Assembly: GCA_934433135.1 (NCBI GenBank)
Contig: CAKRZO010000004.1
Coordinates: 1-64,000, forward strand
From: an uncultured Acetatifactor sp.
GTDB lineage: Bacteria; Bacillota; Clostridia; Lachnospirales; Lachnospiraceae
Direction: 5' to 3'
Length of the DNA: 64,000 nt
A model generated the notes under the pieces. It was given only the letters and a program-made list of their open reading frames with translations, was not told the DNA's origin and did not search any database. A program made the position numbers and the translations under genes. How positions within the stretch are numbered: the first letter of the stretch is position 1; each line of letters starts with the position of its first letter. Shown here piece after piece: positions 33,046 through 42,088 of the stretch.

Positions 33046-34416
33046 ATGTTAGAAAAAATCTTCAAACTGAAAGAAAACAAAACCACTGTCAAGACAGAAT
33101 TGATGGCCGGTCTTACCACATTTATGACCATGGCTTACATTCTGGCAGTGAATCCGTCTATTCTGAGTGCTGCGGGAATGGACAAGAGTGCGGTTTTAAT
33201 GGCTACTGCACTGGCATCTTTTGTAGGTACGGCATTGATGGCTCTTTTTGCCAATTATCCGTTTGCACTTGCACCCGGTATGGGACTGAATGCTTACATG
33301 GCGTATACCGTTGTACTCGGCATGGGATACTCCTGGCAGCTTGCGCTGTTTGCTGTCTTTGTGGAAGGTATTATCTTTATCGTTCTTTCCCTTACCAATG
33401 TGCGGGAAGCAATCTTTAATTCCATCCCTGCGACCCTAAAGCTGGCTGTAAGCGGCGGTATTGGCCTGTTTATTGCTTTTATCGGCCTGCAGAATGCAAA
33501 ACTGATTGTAAATAACGATTCTACACTGGTTTCCTACCAGACCTTTAAAGGTGAAAATTTCCATTCCATCGGAATGGGAGCGATTCTTACGCTTTTAGGC
33601 GTATTGATTACCGGTATTCTTTTGATCAAGAAAGTAAAGGGAAGCATCTTACTTGGTATCCTGATTACCTGGGTACTGGGTATTATCTGTGAACTGCTTC
33701 ACATTTATGTTCCCAATCCGGATGCAGGAATGTATTCTGTAATTCCTACTGCATTTGTAAGCTTTGATTTCACTGCAATCGGAAAGACATTCGGACAGGC
33801 ATTTAAAGTAGACTTCGGCAGCATGAAGATTCTGGACTTCATCACCATTATGTTTGCTTTCCTGTTTGTTGATATTTTTGATACTCTGGGAACCTTGATC
33901 GGTGTATCCAGCAAGGCAGATATGCTGGATGAAGAGGGCAAGCTTCCCCGTATTAAGGGTGCTTTGCTGGCAGATGCCGTTGCAACTACTGTAGGTGCAA
34001 TCCTCGGTACTTCTACCACCACTACTTATGTAGAAAGTGCTTCCGGCGTTACCGAAGGCGGACGTACCGGTCTGACGGCTGTTACCACCGCAATTCTGTT
34101 CCTGTTAGCTCTGATTTTCTCCCCGCTGTTCTTAACCATTCCTTCTTTTGCAACCGCACCGGCTCTGATCATTGTTGGTTTCTTCATGATCGGCAATGTG
34201 GTTAAGATTAATTTCGAAGATCCTGCAGAAGGAATTCCTGCATTCCTTACCATCGCTGCTATGCCTTTGGCTTACAGCATTTCCGAAGGTATCGTTGTGG
34301 GTATCATTTCCTATACTCTGTTGAACCTTCTTACCGGTAAGGCAAAGGAAAAGAAGATCAGCTGGCTGATGTATGTATTATCAGTGTTGTTTGTTTTAAA
34401 ATATGTCTTCCTGTAA
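33046..34416 (+). CDS. NCS2-family purine permease (AzgA/PbuG-like)
   Basis: 456 aa with 12-14 hydrophobic segments. The start (TVKTELMAGLTTFMTMAYILAVNPSILS) and the motifs ALAPGMGLNAYMAY, LFVDIFDTLGTLIG and GTSTTTTYVESASG define the AzgA-like branch of NCS2, proton-linked carriers for hypoxanthine, guanine or adenine. TTAGGAGGTAGG precedes the ATG. It is a single-gene unit with its own promoter and terminator. The exact purine cannot be read from sequence. Confidence 0.93.
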   Translation: MLEKIFKLKENKTTVKTELMAGLTTFMTMAYILAVNPSILSAAGMDKSAVLMATALASFVGTALMALFANYPFALAPGMGLNAYMAYTVVLGMGYSWQLALFAVFVEGIIFIVLSLTNVREAIFNSIPATLKLAVSGGIGLFIAFIGLQNAKLIVNNDSTLVSYQTFKGENFHSIGMGAILTLLGVLITGILLIKKVKGSILLGILITWVLGIICELLHIYVPNPDAGMYSVIPTAFVSFDFTAIGKTFGQAFKVDFGSMKILDFITIMFAFLFVDIFDTLGTLIGVSSKADMLDEEGKLPRIKGALLADAVATTVGAILGTSTTTTYVESASGVTEGGRTGLTAVTTAILFLLALIFSPLFLTIPSFATAPALIIVGFFMIGNVVKINFEDPAEGIPAFLTIAAMPLAYSISEGIVVGIISYTLLNLLTGKAKEKKISWLMYVLSVLFVLKYVFL

Positions 34417-34462
34417 GAAATATTAAAAAATAAATAAACAGATCTTAAAAAAACATGAAATA

Positions 34463-34493
34463 AAGGAATCGGCATTTATGTCGGTTCCTTTTT
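34463..34493 (+). terminator. purine permease terminator
   Basis: AAGGAA pairs with TTCCTT around an inner CG/CG stem, followed by TTT. The -10-like TATACT at 34498 lies just after it and may start the next operon. Confidence 0.65.
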
Positions 34494-34541
34494 GTGTTAT
34501 ACTACAGAAGCAGAAAATCCGGTAAAAGGAAGGATAGTAGA

Positions 34542-35282
34542 ATGAGTACGAAGACGGAGAATAGGACAGAGGTTTCCGAAGGTGCTTTTGTAAGATTTGA
34601 AAATGTGAATAAAATTTATCAGACAGGTGAAGTACAGATACCGGCGCTTCATGATGTCAATTTTGAAATTGAGAAAGGAGAATTCTGCGTTATCGTAGGA
34701 GCCTCCGGAGCCGGTAAAACAACGATTTTAAATATTCTGGGAGGCATGGATTATCTGACGGACGGCCATGTCTACCTGGATGGCGAAGAAATATCGGCAT
34801 ATGATAAGCAGCGGCTGACTTCTTACAGAAGATATGATGTGGGATTTGTATTTCAGTTTTATAATCTTGTCCCCAATCTGACGGCACTTGAAAATGTAGA
34901 ACTGGCGGCGCAGATCTGTAAAGATCCTTTAGATGCGACCGAAGTACTTCGGGAAGTAGGCCTTGGAAAAAGACTCTCCAATTTTCCGGCGCAGCTTTCC
35001 GGCGGGGAACAACAAAGAGTTGCCATTGCCAGGGCTTTGGCAAAGAATCCCAAGATTCTTCTTTGTGATGAACCGACCGGAGCGTTGGACTATAATACAG
35101 GAAAAGCAGTCCTGAAATTATTGCAGGATACCTGCAGGCAAAAAGGGAAAACCGTGATTGTGATCACGCATAACCAGGCGCTGACAGCAATGGCGGACAG
35201 AATCATTACGGTGAAAAGCGGAACGGTGATCAGCATGGTTAAGAATCCTGATATTGTAGACATTGCGGATATCGAGTGGTAG
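34542..35282 (+). CDS. ABC transporter ATPase, MacB/LolD/YxdL type
   Basis: 246 aa. Walker A is GASGAGKTT, the Q-loop region is FVFQFYNLVPNLTALENV, the signature is LSGGEQQR, and Walker B is ILLCDEPTGALD; this last stretch is typical of ATPases that work with FtsX-type permeases. The start at 34542 has AAGGAAGG upstream. The FtsX-type permease follows after 94 bp and is surely its partner. It is the only ABC ATPase in the 34-48 kb region, so it might also serve the incomplete transporters downstream, although its type does not match sugar-import permeases. Confidence 0.93.
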   Translation: MSTKTENRTEVSEGAFVRFENVNKIYQTGEVQIPALHDVNFEIEKGEFCVIVGASGAGKTTILNILGGMDYLTDGHVYLDGEEISAYDKQRLTSYRRYDVGFVFQFYNLVPNLTALENVELAAQICKDPLDATEVLREVGLGKRLSNFPAQLSGGEQQRVAIARALAKNPKILLCDEPTGALDYNTGKAVLKLLQDTCRQKGKTVIVITHNQALTAMADRIITVKSGTVISMVKNPDIVDIADIEW

Positions 35283-35376
35283 TTACCGCCTGACATGGCA
35301 TTTTGCAGTGAATCCGGCTTGCAGAATTTTGCCTGACGGAACGAACAGTTGCAAATAAAAGGAATGGAGAGAAAAG

Positions 35377-38300
35377 ATGAAATCAATGCTGTGGAAATCA
35401 ACGCTGAGAGAAGTACGGCAAAGTCTGGGAAGGTTCTTGGCGATTTTTGCAATTGTGGCTCTGGGAGTGGGCTTTTTTTCGGGACTAAAGCTGACACGTA
35501 CCTGTATGATAGAGACTGCGGGACAGTACCTGACGGAAAATGAGTTTTACGATTATCGAATTCTTTCCACTTTGGGATTTGACTCGGAAGAAGTGGAGGA
35601 AATGGCCGGACAGGACCAGGTTCGGGCAGCAGAGGGAGCTTACTTCTCAGATGTATTATGCGTGGACGAAGCGGGTAAGGAATTCGTTTTAAAAGCGCAC
35701 AGTCTGACGGAAGGGATCAATCAGGTGGTGCTGACGGCAGGAAGAATGCCTTCGAAAAAGGATGAGTGTGTGGTTGACTCTCTCTTTTTCGGAAAGGACA
35801 GTCTCGGAAAAAAGATTCGGATTGCACAGGATAATCCGGATGAAAATAAGAATTTTTTTGCAGAGGAAGAATATACCATCGTAGGAACCGTGCAGTCTTC
35901 TTTGTACATACAGTTTGAACGTGGAAATACCTCTCTTGGAAACGGAAAGATCAGCGGTTTTCTGTACCTGCTTCCGGAAGGGATGCAATCGGATTATTAT
36001 ACGGAAGTTTATGTAAAATTTGATGCAGATTTTGACCTTTATAGTCAGGACTATGATACTTTTATGGAAGAAAAGGAAAAGATCTGGAAGCCTTTGGTGG
36101 AGAAACTTGCTGCCGGAAGGTATGATAAAGTCCTGGTGTTGTCCCAAAATAAGCTGACGGATGCAAAGTCAGAACTGGAAAAAGCGAAGAGCGAGGGCGA
36201 AGAAAAGTTAGCGGAAGCAAAACAGAAGCTGGATGATGCAAAAACAGAGTTGGATGACGGAAAAGAGCAGTTGGATCAGGCATCACAGGAGTTGAAAGAG
36301 TCAAAAGAACTGGTTGCAAAAAAGAAAGAGGAACTGACAAAAGGGGAAAGTACGTTACAAAAACAGGAAGAAAAGCTTTCGGAAGCCGAAAAGGAACTGG
36401 AAGCAGGGGAACAGGAATGGAATCAGCAAAACGAGCTGGTGAAGTCCAAAGAACAGGAAGCGGAGAACAGCAGAGGGCAGCTGGAGGTTCAGAGCGCTGT
36501 CGTAAAGGGGCAGGAGGCTTTGCTTTTAACCATGACGACTGCGATGAAAGCGGGAGACGGTTCCATGACCCAGGAACAGCTTGATGCGGCGTGGAAGGAG
36601 CTGGACAACGCAAAAGCGCTTCTGGCAGAGTATACCAGACAGCTTAACGAGGCGGATGTACAGCTTGGGCAGGCAAGGGAGGCTTTAAATCAGTCGGAGA
36701 AACAGATTCAGGATGCCAGAAGTAAGATCGATGACGGTAAAGCGCAGATTGCGGAGGGCAAGGCGCAGATCGAAGACGGCAAAGCACAGATTGCAAAGGC
36801 GGAACGGGAAATCACACAGGGGGAAAGAGAGCTTGCCCAAAAACAGAAAGAATGGGAAAGCGGAAAAGAAGAATATGAAGACGGGCGGAAACAATACGAA
36901 GAGTCCGAAGAGGAGTTTTCCGGACAGATTGCGGATGCAGAGAAAAAAATAGCGTCCGGCGAGAAAAAACTGGCAGAGCTTGAAGAAGCAGAGGGATACT
37001 TGCTTGGCAGAAATACCAACGTAGGATATGTCTGTTTTGAAAGTGACTCTTCCATTGTAGATGGAATATCCAATATTTTTCCGGTATTCTTTTTTGCGGT
37101 AGCGGCTTTGGTATGTATCACAACGATGAACCGGATGGTGGAAGAACAGCGTACGCAGATAGGAGTGTTGAAAGCGCTTGGCTACAGCAACAGAACAATT
37201 ATGGGAAAGTACCTTTTTTATTCCGGTTCGGCAGCGGTAGCAGGATGTATCTTCGGTTTTTTTGCAGGGACGATGGTCTTTCCGCGGGTCATCTGGGCGG
37301 CTTACGGAATTATGTATAAAATGTGTTCATTAAAGTATGTATTCGACTGGAAGCTGGCGGCAGTTTCCATGACGGTATCTGTTTTATGTTCGGTAGGCAC
37401 TACATGGTTAAGTTGTCGGTATGAACTTTCGGAAGTGGCGGCTCAACTTATGCGTCCGAAGGCGCCGAAAGAAGGAAAACGGGTTTTGCTGGAAAGAGTT
37501 CCTTTTATATGGAAGAGAATGAAGTTCCTTCATAAGGTTTCTTACCGGAATGTATTTCGGTACCGGAAGCGTTTTTTGATGATGGTTGTGGGAATCAGCG
37601 GATGTACGGCGCTTCTGGTAACCGGTTTCGGTGTCAGGGATTCCATTGTTTCCGTGGCAGCGGATCAGTTTGATAAGATACAGATTTTTGATATGGAAAT
37701 GGTATGTAGCCAGTCTGTAGATGCCGGAATGCTGCAGAATCTGGAAAAACAACTGGAAGGAAACGGCATCGGATATTTGACGGTGATGGAGGAAGCAGTG
37801 GATCTGGTAACGGATACTTCCACGAAAACGGTGAACCTGGTGGCAATGGATGAACAGGAGGATATTTCACCGTTTGTAAGGCTGTTTGACAAAAACGGAA
37901 AGGAGATTGCTTATCCCGGTCCCGGAGAGTGTGTTCTGAATCAGAAATTGGCAGAGGATTATGATATCAAAGCAGGCGACCGGATTGTACTGCGGGAAGA
38001 GGGAAGTCCCGAGATGCAATTGACCGTCAGCGCAGTCAATGAAAATTTTATTTATAATTATGTCTATATCACTGCGCAGACCTATGAATCTCTGACCGGA
38101 AAAAAAGCGGAGATGAAAAGCGTTTATATCAATCTGGCGGATGGGGCGGATGCCCACAGAGTCTCGGCAGCATTGTTAAAAATGTCCGGAGTTGCTTCGG
38201 TTTCCGTGAATGCGGATATGGCAAACCGGGTGGGAAGCATGTTAAAGAGTATGGATTTGATTGTATTTGTGCTGATCCTGTGTGCAGCCGGACTGGCATT

Positions 38301-38652
38301 TATTGTGCTCTATAATCTGACAAATATTAATATTACGGAACGGATCCGCGAAATTGCAACCATTAAGGTTCTGGGATTTTACAAGAAGGAAACATCCGCC
38401 TATGTTTTCCGGGAAAATGTGATTCTTACCTTTTTCGGAGCACTTACCGGGCTGGCTCTTGGGTATGGACTGCATCGGTTTGTTATGGGAGAGGTCAAAA
38501 TCGATATGGTGGCTTTCGATGTCAAGATTCTGCCGCAGAGTTATCTTTATAGTATTCTGCTCACTTTTGTATTCGCCTGGTTTGTGAATCGTGTTATGGA
38601 GAAGAAGCTGGACCAGATCAGTATGACGGAATCCTTAAAGTCAGTGGATTAG
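35377..38652 (+). CDS. FtsX-type ABC permease with a large extracellular coiled coil
   Basis: 1091 aa. TM1 is near residue 20. A globular extracellular part (about 45-255) precedes a very long coiled coil (about 255-545) rich in Lys/Glu/Gln, with near-repeats such as DDGKAQIAEGKAQIEDGKAQ. The first FtsX block of three segments lies at about 560-700, then a second TM and MacB-like extracellular domain, and a second FtsX block at the C-terminus (about 950-1090). The coiled coil probably reaches into the cell wall. Related permeases act in lipoprotein or peptide export, antimicrobial resistance or activation of wall enzymes; the substrate here is unknown. It pairs with the ATPase upstream. Its stop abuts a truncated repeat. 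Confidence 0.9.
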   Translation: MKSMLWKSTLREVRQSLGRFLAIFAIVALGVGFFSGLKLTRTCMIETAGQYLTENEFYDYRILSTLGFDSEEVEEMAGQDQVRAAEGAYFSDVLCVDEAGKEFVLKAHSLTEGINQVVLTAGRMPSKKDECVVDSLFFGKDSLGKKIRIAQDNPDENKNFFAEEEYTIVGTVQSSLYIQFERGNTSLGNGKISGFLYLLPEGMQSDYYTEVYVKFDADFDLYSQDYDTFMEEKEKIWKPLVEKLAAGRYDKVLVLSQNKLTDAKSELEKAKSEGEEKLAEAKQKLDDAKTELDDGKEQLDQASQELKESKELVAKKKEELTKGESTLQKQEEKLSEAEKELEAGEQEWNQQNELVKSKEQEAENSRGQLEVQSAVVKGQEALLLTMTTAMKAGDGSMTQEQLDAAWKELDNAKALLAEYTRQLNEADVQLGQAREALNQSEKQIQDARSKIDDGKAQIAEGKAQIEDGKAQIAKAEREITQGERELAQKQKEWESGKEEYEDGRKQYEESEEEFSGQIADAEKKIASGEKKLAELEEAEGYLLGRNTNVGYVCFESDSSIVDGISNIFPVFFFAVAALVCITTMNRMVEEQRTQIGVLKALGYSNRTIMGKYLFYSGSAAVAGCIFGFFAGTMVFPRVIWAAYGIMYKMCSLKYVFDWKLAAVSMTVSVLCSVGTTWLSCRYELSEVAAQLMRPKAPKEGKRVLLERVPFIWKRMKFLHKVSYRNVFRYRKRFLMMVVGISGCTALLVTGFGVRDSIVSVAADQFDKIQIFDMEMVCSQSVDAGMLQNLEKQLEGNGIGYLTVMEEAVDLVTDTSTKTVNLVAMDEQEDISPFVRLFDKNGKEIAYPGPGECVLNQKLAEDYDIKAGDRIVLREEGSPEMQLTVSAVNENFIYNYVYITAQTYESLTGKKAEMKSVYINLADGADAHRVSAALLKMSGVASVSVNADMANRVGSMLKSMDLIVFVLILCAAGLAFIVLYNLTNINITERIREIATIKVLGFYKKETSAYVFRENVILTFFGALTGLALGYGLHRFVMGEVKIDMVAFDVKILPQSYLYSILLTFVFAWFVNRVMEKKLDQISMTESLKSVD

Positions 38653-38705
38653 ATTCTCATACAAGCATGAAATTTGTCTGCAAGAATGTTTGGCTGAACT
38701 GTTAA
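38652..38705 (-). repeat. partial copy of the polC-end repeat, inverted
   Basis: Read on the - strand it begins TTAACAGTTCAG and matches 26953-27006 at 46 of 54 bases, covering the left inverted end and the first arm and apex of the large hairpin. The right half is missing, and the cut side abuts the permease stop codon. Confidence 0.75.
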
Positions 38706-38782
38706 ATTCATAAATTCTTAAGTAGAAATCTGGAATCGGATAGTATATAATAGAGGAGTCAGAGAAGATTCTTAATCCTTTA

Positions 38783-38822
38783 TGGCAGAAGAAAAATCAC
38801 CTGTGAGAAATTTTTTCTGCCA
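38783..38822 (+). promoter_or_regulatory. hairpin in the leader of the solute-binding lipoprotein operon
   Basis: TGGCAGAA (38783-38790) pairs with TTCTGCCA (38815-38822), extended by A/T pairs; the loop holds TCACCTGTGA, a further small hairpin. TATAAT at 38746-38751 upstream may be the -10, but no good -35 is visible. Confidence 0.4.
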
Positions 38823-38880
38823 CGTTGCGGCAAAGTCGCTTGGAAATGAGAATTAGGAAAAGAAGATGAGGGAGAGTAGA

Positions 38881-41193
38881 ATGAAAATGCACGGAAAAGA
38901 AATACTATGCAAAGCGGGGGCATTTGCACTGATTTTGGCAATGGCGGTCTCAATGGCGGGCTGCGGTAAGAACCGTAAGGAAAGTGATGAGAAGGAAGCG
39001 GTTCAGCTTGGTACGAACGGTTATGTTTATGAACCGGAATTCTTGGAATTGCAGACCGGTGAAGAAGAATACTGGAGCAATATTATCATGCAGGGAAGTA
39101 AGATGTATTATACCTGTATGTCCTGGGACAAAGAGACAGGGGAAGGCACTATTTCATTTTACTGCATGGATCTTTCCGGAAGCAGGGAAAAGAAGCAGCT
39201 TCCCATACAGATAGATGAGCAGATGAATCTTACGGCATTTACTGTGGATGAACAGGAAAATGTTGTCCTTCTCCTTTCGGACTACAGCAAGCAGAAGCAG
39301 TCTGCGGAAGGATATACCATAGCAGATTATTATCTGAAAAAATTTGATGCCCAGGGAACGGAGGTTTTCTCCGTGGATGTTTCGGATGAAAATGAAGACG
39401 ATCTGTATGTATCGCAGCTGGTTCTGGATAAGGACGGTAATATTTACGCAGCTTACGATCAGAATATCTTTCTGTTTCAGGCAGACGGAACCCCGCGCGG
39501 AAAAGTAGAAAGCAATAACTGGATCAGCAATATGGCATGCGGTCGGGACGGCAAGGTTTATTTTTCGCAATGGGGAGATGACGGAAGCACACAGCTTGTG
39601 GAAATTGATTTTGCAAATGCTAAGACCGGAGCGGTTTACGGCAATGTTCCCGACAGCAACAATGACGGTTTGTGCAAAGGAACGGAAAAGGATTTCCTGA
39701 TCAGTGACGGCAATAAAGTCTATGCGTACGATCTTGCCAGTCAGACGGCAGAGGAAGTACTGGACTGGCTGGACAGTGATATCAACGGACAGTATGTGGA
39801 AGAATTTTCCGTAACGGAAGACGGAAAGATTGCCGTACTGATCAGTGACTGGACACGGGCGGATCGGGAGAAGGAACTTGCTCTTTTAACAAAGACAGAG
39901 GTATCCAATGTAAAGCAGAAGGAGCTGATTACGTTGGGAACGCTTTCCATTGACCAGAAGCTGCAGGCAGCGGCGGTAAACTTTAATAAAAAGAATGATA
40001 CGTACCGTGTTAAACTGAAGTTTTATATTAACCAAAATGCGGCATGGACAGAGACCACTTACAGTGATGCCATTAAGGTTATGAATAATGATATGATTTC
40101 TGGTTCCGGTCCGGATCTGTATAATTTAAGCAATATTAATATTCAGAACATGGTAAAGAAAGGTGTGCTGGAGGATCTGACACCGTATCTGGAAGCCAGC
40201 CAAAATTTAAAGAAAGAAGATTTCCTGGAAGCTATTTTGGAAAACTATACGTACGACGGCGTTCTTGCTTCGATTCCCACCTCTTTTCAAGTGCAGACGG
40301 TATTGGGAAGAACCTCACAGGTAGGAGAGGAGATGGGATGGTCCTTGGAAGAGATGATGGATTTCATTGATGAACATCCGGAATCCAGCGCTTTTGAGTA
40401 TGCAACCAAGGATACGATGTTAAGTTACTGCCTGATGTTTAACTATGATACATTTGTAAACGAGGAGCAGGGAACCTGTAACTTTATGTCGGAAGAATTT
40501 AAAAAAGTACTGGAATATGCCGATAAATTCCCGGCGGAGTATCAGTATGAGGAGGACGGCCCTTCTCTTCCGACCAGACTGCGAAACGGCGAAGTGCTTT
40601 TAAACACCGCATATATCAGTGATGTGGAAGGATTCTATATGGACCTAAAGCTGTTCGGAGATGACGAGCCTGTGACCTGCATCGGTTATCCTACCTTAGA
40701 CGGCAGCGTGGGAAGCCAGCTGTATGCAGGAAGCATTTACGGAATCTCTTCCAAGTCCTCCCATAAGGAAGGCGCCTGGGAATTCTTTGAATCCTTATTT
40801 GAGGATAAAGACGGATCAGATTACTTCTCAAACGGTTTTTCACCGAAAAAGAGTGAACTGGAAAAAACCTTTGAGAAGGCTATGACACCGGAATATATGA
40901 TGGATGAAAACGGGCAGATCATGAAGGACGAGAACGGTCAGCCGATTGAGCAATCCAAGGGAACCTGGGGGTATGAAGATTTCTCAATCGAAATTATGTC
41001 CTGCACACAGGAACAGGTTGATCAGCTGAAAGCAGTGATCAACACTGCAAAACCGGTAAATTACGGCGATAGTCAGCTCAATACCATTATTACGGAAGAA
41101 GTAGCGCCTTATTTTCAGGGACAGAAGAGCGTGGAAGCGGTAATGGATGCCATTCAGAGCAGGGCGTCTATGTATATCAGTGAGAACAGCTAA
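38881..41193 (+). CDS. solute-binding lipoprotein with an N-terminal propeller-like domain (1)
   Basis: About 770 aa. The signal peptide ends in a lipobox (AVSMAGC), so the mature protein is membrane-anchored outside the cell. Residues ~45-345 show repeating motifs of the type LVLDKDGNIYAAYDQNIFLF, as in beta-propellers. Residues ~355-770 are a sugar-type (family 1) extracellular solute-binding domain: ITLGTLSIDQKLQAAAVNFNKKND opens it, with a GAWEFFESL stretch later. Family 1 domains normally stand alone. The ATG at 38881 (GGGAG upstream) and the one at 38866 are both possible. The permeases follow 16 bp later. The ligand is unknown. Confidence 0.85.
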   Translation: MKMHGKEILCKAGAFALILAMAVSMAGCGKNRKESDEKEAVQLGTNGYVYEPEFLELQTGEEEYWSNIIMQGSKMYYTCMSWDKETGEGTISFYCMDLSGSREKKQLPIQIDEQMNLTAFTVDEQENVVLLLSDYSKQKQSAEGYTIADYYLKKFDAQGTEVFSVDVSDENEDDLYVSQLVLDKDGNIYAAYDQNIFLFQADGTPRGKVESNNWISNMACGRDGKVYFSQWGDDGSTQLVEIDFANAKTGAVYGNVPDSNNDGLCKGTEKDFLISDGNKVYAYDLASQTAEEVLDWLDSDINGQYVEEFSVTEDGKIAVLISDWTRADREKELALLTKTEVSNVKQKELITLGTLSIDQKLQAAAVNFNKKNDTYRVKLKFYINQNAAWTETTYSDAIKVMNNDMISGSGPDLYNLSNINIQNMVKKGVLEDLTPYLEASQNLKKEDFLEAILENYTYDGVLASIPTSFQVQTVLGRTSQVGEEMGWSLEEMMDFIDEHPESSAFEYATKDTMLSYCLMFNYDTFVNEEQGTCNFMSEEFKKVLEYADKFPAEYQYEEDGPSLPTRLRNGEVLLNTAYISDVEGFYMDLKLFGDDEPVTCIGYPTLDGSVGSQLYAGSIYGISSKSSHKEGAWEFFESLFEDKDGSDYFSNGFSPKKSELEKTFEKAMTPEYMMDENGQIMKDENGQPIEQSKGTWGYEDFSIEIMSCTQEQVDQLKAVINTAKPVNYGDSQLNTIITEEVAPYFQGQKSVEAVMDAIQSRASMYISENS

Positions 41194-41209
41194 AGAGGAT
41201 GGACTTTTC

Positions 41210-42088
41210 ATGAAAAAGAAGAACAGGCGGACATTAAAGACAAGGATCAGTTCGGGGTTTTTTTTAGCCCCCAGTTTTCTTGGTGTTTTGGTCTTTTTTG
41301 TAATTCCTTTTATTGTGGTAATTTATTATTCCATGGTTGACAACCCCATAAGTGCCAACTTTGTGTTCTTAGACAATTTCAAAAGAGTTATCCGGAACCT
41401 TTCCTTCCGGACGGCGGTAAAAAATACGGCATTGTTTTCGGCAACGGCGGTACCGCTTGCGGTGATATTGTCGCTTTTACTGGCGATTCTTCTGGAATCC
41501 AGAATTCCTTTTAAAAGTCAGTTCCGAACCTTTTTCTTAAGTCCCCTTATGGTGCCGGTTGCATCGATTGTATTGATCTGGCGCGTTATGTTTGACTATA
41601 ACGGAGCGGTGAATGACATTATCGGAGTATTCGGCGCGGGAAAGATCGACTGGCTGAAGTCACAGTATGCACAGGTGGTAATCATTATTTTGTTTTTGTG
41701 GAAGAACCTGGGATACAATATGATTCTGTTTATGGCGGCGCTGTCCAGTATCCCGAAGGATATCCTGGAAGTGGCGCGTTTGGAAAGCGCAACGTCATTG
41801 CAGACCTTTTTCTACATTAAGATCCGGTATTTGTCTTCTACGATTTTGTTTGTAACGATTATGTCATTGATCAGTTCCTTTAAAGTATTCCGGGAAATTT
41901 ACCTTCTTACGGGGAATTATCCCTACGATACGATTTATATGCTGCAGCATATGATGAATAATGCGTTTGCTTCACTGGATTATCAAAAGCTGTCCGCAGC
42001 GGCGATTTTGATGTCCCTGGCAATGATTGTAATCATCGGTCTTTTGTTCATCATAGAGAATCATTTCGGAAAGGATGTGGAAGGATGA
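41210..42088 (+). CDS. sugar-type ABC permease, MalF/UgpA class
   Basis: 292 aa with six hydrophobic segments (first at about 14-36). The cytoplasmic EAA-type loop reads ALSSIPKDILEVARLESATSLQTFFYIKI. It should form the membrane channel with the next permease and take cargo from the solute-binding lipoprotein upstream. The ATG at 41210 has AGAGGA upstream. The next gene overlaps its stop (ATGA). No matching sugar ATPase (MsmK/MalK type) is encoded nearby; many Bacillota use one shared ATPase from elsewhere. Confidence 0.9.
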   Translation: MKKKNRRTLKTRISSGFFLAPSFLGVLVFFVIPFIVVIYYSMVDNPISANFVFLDNFKRVIRNLSFRTAVKNTALFSATAVPLAVILSLLLAILLESRIPFKSQFRTFFLSPLMVPVASIVLIWRVMFDYNGAVNDIIGVFGAGKIDWLKSQYAQVVIIILFLWKNLGYNMILFMAALSSIPKDILEVARLESATSLQTFFYIKIRYLSSTILFVTIMSLISSFKVFREIYLLTGNYPYDTIYMLQHMMNNAFASLDYQKLSAAAILMSLAMIVIIGLLFIIENHFGKDVEG

